A DNA stretch of 6,495 bases. Source: CAIOGO01 sp964447445 (GTDB lineage: Bacteria > Bipolaricaulota > Bipolaricaulia > UBA7950 > UBA9294). This document shows, in pieces, positions 1-4,133 of the stretch. Location of the stretch: NCBI GenBank assembly GCA_964447445.1, contig CAYUSW010000153.1:1-6495 (forward strand), read 5' to 3'. A model generated the notes under the pieces. It was given only the letters and a program-made list of their open reading frames with translations. It made no database searches and had not been told where the DNA came from. Made by a program: the position numbers and the translations under genes. Each line of letters starts with the position of its first letter. Positions within the stretch are counted from its first letter, which is position 1.

Positions 1-246
1 CAATCCTCTCTCCCTGCGCGGGCCGAGTCTCACCGGGCTCTCGTTCCGGTGCGGAAGTCGGATAGGAGGTATGCCGAGCGTCCACCCTCCGCCTCGACCC
101 TCGCGGCGCTGTCACAAGCTGGCTGCAGCGTAGCCGGAGCCGATAGCTCGCCATGCGTCAGACGGGAGAAGACAAAGAGCCGCCCGCGACGCGCACCGCA
201 CACCCGTGCGGCGCCGTCTGCGGACAGACGTCTCCCTGCGCAGACA
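1..246. other. Gene-free left edge, downstream of the response regulator
   Basis: I see no convincing gene in these 246 bases on either strand. The open frames that cross it have the composition of shadow frames and no family resemblance. It holds two small hairpins close to the stop of the response regulator gene (listed separately). At the extreme edge, reading the minus strand, bases 14-4 form a purine-rich run (GGGAGAGAGGA) that would suit a ribosome binding site for a gene starting just outside the window. That is a guess, because no start codon at proper spacing is visible. Confidence 0.5.
196..230 (-). terminator. Possible terminator after the response regulator: two tandem hairpins
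   Basis: Two perfect 6-bp hairpins stand side by side 16 bases past the stop codon of the minus-strand operon: CGTCTG/CAGACG with loop CGGA (215-230), and CCGCAC/GTGCGG with loop ACCC (196-211). An alternative pairing of 216-222 with 239-245 is also possible. There is no T-tract directly after them on the minus strand; a moderately T-rich stretch appears about 15 bases later (180-166). The position suits an operon end, but without a T-tract this is only a weak call for intrinsic termination. Confidence 0.35.
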
Positions 247-681
247 CTACTTCGGGGGAATCTGCGCGATGCGCCAGTAGTCCTGGACCGTCTGCAAGAG
301 GCGTTCGAAGTCTTTCGAGTCGACAGGCTTCGTCATGTAGCTTGCCGCGCCGCTGTCGTACGCCTTGACCATGTCTTCCTCTCGCTCGGAGATCGTCAGA
401 ACGATCACGGGGATGCGGCGAAGATGCGCGTCCTCCTTGATCTTCGCCAGAACCTCGAGTCCGTTGATCTTCGGCAGGTTGATGTCGAGAAGAATGAGGT
501 CGGGACGAGGCGTGTCCTGGTGCTCGCCCGTCCGGTACAGCATGTTCAGAGCCTCCTCGCCATCGCGCGCGAAGTACAATTCGCACTTCGCGTCGCTCTT
601 GCGCATCGCTCGCTTGATGATCGTGACGTCGTTCGCGTTGTCTTCGACCACCAGCACCTTCATCTTTTCGAGGTTATGCAT
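247..681 (-). CDS. Single-domain response regulator (CheY/Rcp1-like receiver)
   Basis: This is a 144-residue stand-alone receiver domain. Such proteins accept a phosphoryl group from a partner histidine kinase and signal by protein-protein contact. Visible key residues are the acidic pair E13-D14 in VVEDN, the phospho-acceptor D66 in LLLDINLP, the switch T96 in IVLT, the aromatic Y115, and the invariant lysine K118 in MTKP. There is no output domain, only a short tail (WRIAQIPPK). Sequence style and the gap after the first helices resemble the Rcp1 group, which usually pairs with phytochrome-like or PAS histidine kinases. The ATG at 681 is preferred because AGAGAGGTGG lies 6-9 bases upstream; a second ATG at 663 has no comparable site, and the longer open frame reaching 822 only reads the kinase gene in another frame. 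The start overlaps the kinase stop by 8 bases, so translation is probably coupled and the two are very likely cognate partners. Confidence 0.93.
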   Translation of the reverse strand: MHNLEKMKVLVVEDNANDVTIIKRAMRKSDAKCELYFARDGEEALNMLYRTGEHQDTPRPDLILLDINLPKINGLEVLAKIKEDAHLRRIPVIVLTISEREEDMVKAYDSGAASYMTKPVDSKDFERLLQTVQDYWRIAQIPPK

Positions 682-2515
682 TGGATTCCACCTCTCTCGC
701 TCTTGGGACAGTGAAGAAGAACGTGCTTCCCTTTCCGACTTCCGAATTGACCCAGATCTTGCCTCCGTGCTCTTCCACGATGCGTTTGCAGATCGCCAGA
801 CCGGCTCCCGTACCCTCGACATCTTCCCTAGGGTTCAGCTTCTCGAAGATCCCGAAGATGCGCTCCTGATAGCGCGCCTCGATCCCGATTCCATTGTCCT
901 CGACGAAGAACGTCACCGTTCCGTCGTTCCTTGCCTCCTTCTGCCACCCGACACGAACCGTCGGCAATGCCTTATCGTTGTACTTGATGGCGTTCACGAT
1001 GAGGTTACTGAACAGCTCGTGAATCCGGACCTTGCTGCCGCGGACGGGCGGCAAGTCCTCTGCAACCTGCAGGTTGACTCCCTGGAGACGAACCTCGAGA
1101 TCTTCCTGAACCTCTTCCAGAGCCCGCTGAGTGTTGATGCGCTCGAACGACGCCGTGTCCATGTGAATGCTCGCCAGAGACAAGAGGTCGTTGATCAGTT
1201 GCCTCATGCGCGCGGACGTTCGCTTCAGCGTGTTGAGGTAGTCGACGCCCTCCTCGTCGAGCTTGTCGCGATAGTCCTCGAGCAGGAAGCCGCTGAACGT
1301 CTCGATGGTGCGCAGAGGCTCCTTCAGGTCGTGTGACACGACGTGAGAGAACTCTTCTAACTTCTCGTTGGATTTCTCGAGGTTCTCCGTCTTCTCGCGG
1401 AGGCTGGCTTCCAACCGTTTTAGCTCTGTGATGTCGATGAAGTGGTCGATACGTCCGCCGCGATCGCGCTCCGTCGCGATGGGAATCGATCGATACTCGA
1501 GGACTCGCTCGTCCCGCCCGAGGGATGGACGAACGTGGCACGTCATCGACTCAATGCGTTCGCTCGCCTCGACCGCTTTCTCGACGGCATCCGAGAACGA
1601 CTGAGCCTCCTCGAATACCCCCACGTATCGAGATCTTGCGCGCTTGGCGTCCACGCCGATCAGCCGATCTCTGTCAATGCCGAAGAAGTGCCCGGTCGTG
1701 GCGTTGGCCCAGACAACCTCTTGGCGCTGGTCCGTGATAATGATGCCCGAGTCGAGCGTGTCAATCGCCTTCTCGATCAGGATCCGGTATCGAGCTTCGG
1801 TCTCCATCATCCTGCGTTCCAGTTCGTCCTCTCGGCTCCGGTCGCGTGCTTCCAGAACGGCGAGGCGATCCGTGATCCGCGTGCCCCGCAGCTCGACGGG
1901 AAAAGCCTTACGTTCCTCGGACATGAAACGCAACTTCACTCCGCGGATCTCGTCTCGCTCAAACAGCCGGATGAGCTCAGCCTTCATGCGGTCCGTGTCT
2001 TCCGGATGGACGTACTCGGGCAGCTGGAGCGTGCGCCTCGTAGGGTGTCCAATCGCGCCCCGCGACGCTTCGTTGCGCCGAAGCACGGTGCCCTCCCGAT
2101 CGATGAAGTGGTAGATGTTGAGCGCCGGCTCGAAGGTCTCTCTATCGTGTCGTTCCTTCAGCGCGCTGTCCCGCCGCCACCTTGCGGCGCGAGTTTGCTT
2201 GCGTTGATTCAGAAGCCCGAAGGCAGCGCTGATCGCGAGATCGCCTGTACACAGAGCGACGAGATAGCCGGGCCGGCCCTCACCCAGGAGGAGAAGAAGG
2301 ACGATCTGGACTACGACCATGCCGAGAGAGAAGGTGAGTCCGGCGCGCAGCCTGAGCACCCGGGTGCCGAGCACCAACGGAACGACGAAGGTCGCTGCGA
2401 CGAGCGGAAGCGGATCCACACCCGCTCGGTCGAGCGCGACGCTCAGGACTATGGCGATGACGAAGGTGATGACGACGACAATCGCCCGTTCGGTTGGGTT
2501 CAACCCCTTTGCCAA
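674..2515 (-). CDS. Membrane-bound PAS-domain sensor histidine kinase
   Basis: This 613-residue protein autophosphorylates on a histidine and should pass the phosphoryl group to the adjacent receiver. In order: four hydrophobic segments (about 10-28, 36-54, 58-77 and 82-102) with only short loops, so sensing is probably in the membrane or cytoplasm; a first PAS domain (about 128-225, with the typical VHPEDTDRM); a coiled linker; a second PAS domain (about 240-363, ending HFIDITELKRLE); a coiled coil (364-390); a HisKA dimerisation domain with phospho-acceptor H395 in SHDLKEP; and an HATPase domain with N-box N504/N508 in NLIVNAIKY, G1 box DNGIGI (540-545), F-box FGIFEKL and G2 box GTGAGL (568-573). 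All catalytic boxes look intact. There is no phytochrome GAF-PHY core and no HAMP domain. The start is TTG at 2515: an AAGGAAGG site lies 7 bases upstream, an in-frame TGA stands 33 bases upstream, and the first internal Met is residue 66, which would remove three membrane helices. The signal sensed cannot be told. Confidence 0.95.
   Translation of the reverse strand: MAKGLNPTERAIVVVITFVIAIVLSVALDRAGVDPLPLVAATFVVPLVLGTRVLRLRAGLTFSLGMVVVQIVLLLLLGEGRPGYLVALCTGDLAISAAFGLLNQRKQTRAARWRRDSALKERHDRETFEPALNIYHFIDREGTVLRRNEASRGAIGHPTRRTLQLPEYVHPEDTDRMKAELIRLFERDEIRGVKLRFMSEERKAFPVELRGTRITDRLAVLEARDRSREDELERRMMETEARYRILIEKAIDTLDSGIIITDQRQEVVWANATTGHFFGIDRDRLIGVDAKRARSRYVGVFEEAQSFSDAVEKAVEASERIESMTCHVRPSLGRDERVLEYRSIPIATERDRGGRIDHFIDITELKRLEASLREKTENLEKSNEKLEEFSHVVSHDLKEPLRTIETFSGFLLEDYRDKLDEEGVDYLNTLKRTSARMRQLINDLLSLASIHMDTASFERINTQRALEEVQEDLEVRLQGVNLQVAEDLPPVRGSKVRIHELFSNLIVNAIKYNDKALPTVRVGWQKEARNDGTVTFFVEDNGIGIEARYQERIFGIFEKLNPREDVEGTGAGLAICKRIVEEHGGKIWVNSEVGKGSTFFFTVPRAREVESNA
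688..697 (-). promoter_or_regulatory. Ribosome binding site of the response regulator, inside the kinase gene
   Basis: Reading the minus strand, AGAGAGGTGG lies 6 bases before the ATG at 681, within the last codons of the histidine kinase gene. It decides the start of the receiver gene against the later ATG at 663 and fits translational coupling across the 8-base overlap. Confidence 0.7.
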
Positions 2516-2522
2516 CGGCGGA

Positions 2523-2530
2523 CCTTCCTT
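2523..2530 (-). promoter_or_regulatory. Strong ribosome binding site that fixes the TTG start of the kinase
   Basis: Reading the minus strand, AAGGAAGG is followed by a 7-base spacer and TTG at 2515. The same frame has a TGA 33 bases upstream and no other start codon between, so the TTG is the only start that keeps the full membrane domain. Confidence 0.75.
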
Positions 2531-2603
2531 AGGCGCAACCGTGCCTCACAGAGACACATGCCACCGTTGACCGTATGAACTCCGGCCACCCCGTGAAAGG
2601 ACA

Positions 2604-2623
2604 TCCGTCACCCGCCGGACGGA
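2604..2623 (-). terminator. Weak hairpin between the Crp-like gene and the kinase
   Basis: A 6-bp perfect inverted repeat (TCCGTC/GACGGA, 8-base loop) sits 27 bases past the stop of the Crp-like gene. On the minus strand it is followed by TGTCCTTTCAC, which has only a trace of a T-tract. It could be a weak terminator or attenuator, or nothing. I saw no clear sigma70 promoter in the 134-base gap, so read-through from the Crp-like gene into the kinase genes remains possible. Confidence 0.25.
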
Positions 2624-2649
2624 CGTTCTTCCCGTGGACCGCGAGTCCT

Positions 2650-3324
2650 CTAGATGATCAGACTTGGATTGAGATTCGTCGAGAAGGGCTCCACGATCTT
2701 CTGCAGGTATTCCTCACGGAGGATTCTGATCTTGCGGCTTTCGATCGCGATGATGCCACGGCTCTCGAGCTCGCTCAGCGTCCGGATGGCTGTCTTGGAA
2801 GAGACGCCAGCCATTTCCGCCAACTCCGCGCGTGAGAGCTCGACTCCACTGCGCCCGAGATGGAGGATCAAGCGGGCGAGACGCTCCTTGCTTGACGAGT
2901 AGGATCGCTCGGCAAGCTTGTTCTGGAACGCCTTGAGTTCCTCCGAGAGCCGCTCGTACAGCCGGAAGATTGTCTTCGGGTGGCGCTCGAGGAAGTAGAA
3001 GAAGTCTCCCCGCTCGATGAACCCGACGGCCACCGGGTCAAGAGTCTTGGCGTACGCGTTGTGACTGCCCTTATCGAACAGCGTCGTCTCCCCGATGATC
3101 TCCCCGGGGCCGACGATCTTCAGGATCTGGCTCTTGGCTCGCATGCTGCGCTTGACGAGTTTCACCATGCCTTCGAACACGAGGTAGAAACCGAAAGCCG
3201 GAGCACCTTCCTGAAAGATGATCTCGCCACGACCGTAGTGAATCATCCGGACCGTCTCGCGCAGTTTCTCGAGCTCCTTGTCCTTGAGGTCGGAGAAAAT
3301 GCGGAACTCGTTCAGGTCAACCAT
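2650..3324 (-). CDS. Crp/Fnr-family transcription regulator
   Basis: This 224-residue protein has the usual family length and layout: an N-terminal cyclic-nucleotide-binding-type beta barrel (about 5-115, with IIFQEGAPAFGFYLVFEGMVKLV), a long dimerisation helix (about 117-140) and a winged helix-turn-helix (about 146-202; recognition helix near SSKTAIRTLSELESRG). Against E. coli CRP, the phosphate-binding cassette keeps G78-E79 (IIGETTLF), but the Arg-Ser pair that holds the cAMP phosphate is replaced by H88-N89. It contains no cysteine, so it cannot carry an Fnr-type iron-sulphur cluster. The ligand is therefore open. In the recognition helix the family's usual R-E-x-x-x-R reads S-K-x-x-x-R, which may change the DNA site preferred. 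The ATG at 3324 is chosen because GAGAGGGGG lies 6 bases upstream; a TTG at 3351 in the same frame has no such site. It lies upstream of the kinase-receiver pair on the same strand and may share transcription with it. Confidence 0.93.
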   Translation of the reverse strand: MVDLNEFRIFSDLKDKELEKLRETVRMIHYGRGEIIFQEGAPAFGFYLVFEGMVKLVKRSMRAKSQILKIVGPGEIIGETTLFDKGSHNAYAKTLDPVAVGFIERGDFFYFLERHPKTIFRLYERLSEELKAFQNKLAERSYSSSKERLARLILHLGRSGVELSRAELAEMAGVSSKTAIRTLSELESRGIIAIESRKIRILREEYLQKIVEPFSTNLNPSLII

Positions 3325-3422
3325 GCCGAACCCCCTCTCGACACTTGGCAACGCGAACCTTGATGCACGTGTCCCCTATGGCCCGCCCCTCCATCACCCG
3401 GTGTACAGGGTCAGGCGTCCGG

Positions 3423-3451
3423 ATTGTAACCGATATCACACAGGGAGCCAA
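3423..3451 (-). promoter_or_regulatory. Predicted sigma70-type promoter of the Crp-like gene
   Basis: Reading the minus strand, a -35 element TTGGCT (3451-3446; 4 of 6 consensus bases) and a -10 element TACAAT (3428-3423; 5 of 6) are separated by exactly 17 bases. Transcription would begin near 3416, giving a leader of about 90 bases before the ATG at 3324. A Crp-type palindrome overlaps the -10 element and spacer. Confidence 0.6.
3425..3440. promoter_or_regulatory. Near-consensus Crp-type operator (TGTAA-N6-TCACA)
   Basis: The plus strand reads TGTAACCGATATCACA, one base off the E. coli CRP consensus TGTGA-N6-TCACA; the minus strand reads TGTGATATCGGTTACA. The box lies between and into the core elements of the predicted promoter of the Crp-like gene, where a bound dimer would block RNA polymerase, so negative autoregulation is the simplest reading. 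A reservation: the neighbouring regulator lacks the recognition-helix glutamate that normally reads this sequence, so another Crp-family protein could be the true ligand. Confidence 0.5.
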
Positions 3452-3543
3452 GTCCAGCACCCTCAGGCGGCTCTCGTGCCCGTCCGGATAGGGCGCGCTG
3501 CAGGGTGAGCATGCGGAGGACCAACTGCTCTTCATCTGCCTGC

Positions 3544-3572
3544 TTGACAGCCTCTGGCGGCTCCCCTACACT
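3544..3572 (+). promoter_or_regulatory. Strong sigma70-type promoter of the tRNA-Leu gene
   Basis: A perfect -35 element TTGACA (3544-3549), a 17-base spacer and a -10 element TACACT (3567-3572; 4 of 6 consensus bases, with TA and the final T kept) precede the tRNA. Transcription should start near 3579, leaving only about five or six leader bases before the mature tRNA 5' end. The next six bases after the -10 are GC-rich (CCGCGC), like the discriminator of stable-RNA promoters under stringent control; that last point is inference. Confidence 0.8.
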
Positions 3573-3584
3573 CCGCGCGCGAAC

Positions 3585-3666
<82 letters not shown>

Positions 3667-3670
<4 letters not shown>

Positions 3671-3712
3671 CAGAGAGCAGGGGGTCCTGTGAGGCCCCCT
3701 GCTCTCTGTACT
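3667..3712 (+). terminator. Long hairpin directly at the tRNA 3' end, probable terminator
   Basis: A perfect 16-bp inverted repeat (3669-3684 with 3695-3710) is extended by one G-C and one G.U pair to 18 bp, with a 10-base loop TCCTGTGAGG. The left arm begins inside the tRNA acceptor, using its last bases. Its place directly behind a short, strongly transcribed gene indicates termination, but the following plus-strand bases are only CTTTGGG, so the T-tract is poor. The hairpin is symmetric and could also act on transcripts arriving from the right. The loop repeats ten tRNA bases exactly (3624-3633). Confidence 0.65.
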
Positions 3713-3734
3713 TTGGGAGCCACCTTGATCTACA

Positions 3735-3785
3735 GGAGTTCGCAGCGTCCCAGCCGGCGAACTCCCTAGCCATCCGAAGGATGGC
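3735..3785 (+). other. Two consecutive strong hairpins of unknown role (possible structured RNA)
   Basis: A 9-bp perfect stem (GGAGTTCGC 3735-3743 with GCGAACTCC 3757-3765, 13-base loop) is followed three bases later by a 7-bp perfect stem (GCCATCC 3769-3775 with GGATGGC 3779-3785, loop GAA). Directly after comes the second tRNA-Leu 3' fragment, so the order hairpin, long-variable-arm-like hairpin, T-arm-like loop, acceptor-like strand resembles part of a class II tRNA. I could not find a matching 5' acceptor strand or D arm, so this is not a complete tRNA. It may be a decayed tRNA, an insertion scar or a small structured RNA. No open frame here looks coding. Confidence 0.4.
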
Positions 3786-3786
3786 C

Positions 3787-3815
3787 GGGTTCACAAGTCC
3801 CTCCTCCGGTACAGA
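3787..3815 (+). repeat. Direct repeat copy 2: mutated 3' fragment of tRNA-Leu
   Basis: This copy matches the 27 bases of copy 1 (3648-3674) except for an inserted CA that enlarges the T loop to TTCACAAGT. That loop would not fold as a normal T arm, so the copy is not part of a working tRNA. Similarity stops abruptly on both sides of the 29-base block. Such 3' tRNA fragments often mark the far attachment site of an element integrated in a tRNA gene. Here only about 110 bases separate the copies, so any element is gone or was never more than a short duplication. Confidence 0.8.
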
Positions 3816-4069
3816 AGGTCTTCGAGGTGTGCCGCTCCTGAACGCAACAGGGAACCTCTGTTTTGTGATGCTCCTTTCTCTCCCCTAAGAGCCCATGGAT
3901 CAAGCTCTCTGATCGCGAGACACGGCGAGAGAGATGGAGGGCGAGTTCTTGCAGGATGTAGCCCGCAAGACCTCATCGCCGAATCGAGGGCGCCGATACT
4001 CGCAGCTGCCGACGAGCTATCCGCCGCCCGGGCGTCTTGCCGTCTTCCCTGTCTCGGCCGCGCAAAGCA
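3816..4069. other. Gene-free convergent region
   Basis: I see no gene in this stretch; its short open frames on either strand show no family resemblance and have no good ribosome binding sites. It contains a small imperfect hairpin (CTCTC-TCGC with GCGA-GAGAG, 3905-3933, with a 3-base bulge) and a 5-bp hairpin around 3834-3854 followed by a TGTTTTG run at about 3858-3864. Both are too weak to name. The region separates the rightward tRNA from the leftward surface-protein gene. Confidence 0.5.
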
Positions 4070-4106
4070 AGAGAGGTGCGGGGCTTTCGAAGCCCTGCAC
4101 CTCTCT
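4070..4106 (-). terminator. Hairpin terminator of the surface-protein gene
   Basis: A 17-bp inverted repeat (4070-4086 with 4090-4106; one G.U pair, 3-base loop TCG) begins 27 bases past the stop codon of the large minus-strand gene. After it, the minus strand reads TTGCTTTGCG, so there is no real T-tract. Length and position still make termination or mRNA 3'-end protection the best call. Being symmetric, it could serve both strands in this convergent region. Confidence 0.65.
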
Positions 4107-4133
4107 GTCCCTAGAGCTGCTCCCGTACTGCGG

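Noticed and set aside
682..822. N-terminal extension of the response regulator by 47 residues
   Set aside because: The extension reads the kinase gene in another frame, shows no receiver-like sequence, and the ATG at 681 has the good ribosome binding site.
2531..2560. TGTGA-N6 half-site upstream of the kinase as a second Crp box
   Set aside because: Only one half matches; the partner half reads GTTGC, too far from TCACA.
365..2578. Long plus-strand open frames (365-1336 and 1442-2578) opposite the kinase and receiver genes
   Set aside because: They are antisense to genes with intact domain motifs, have arginine- and serine-rich shadow composition or no family resemblance, and arise easily opposite GC-rich coding sequence.
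3325..3351. TTG start at 3351 for the Crp-like gene
   Set aside because: It adds nine residues without family support, and the ATG at 3324 has a strong ribosome binding site at ideal spacing.
3416..3489. Nine-base direct repeat CGTCCGGAT at 3416-3424 and 3481-3489
   Set aside because: Short, GC-rich and without a third copy or symmetric placement; likely chance, though the first copy touches the promoter of the Crp-like gene.
3725..3811. A complete second tRNA gene ending in the duplicated fragment
   Set aside because: No D arm, anticodon arm or 5' acceptor partner could be fitted, and the T loop has two extra bases.
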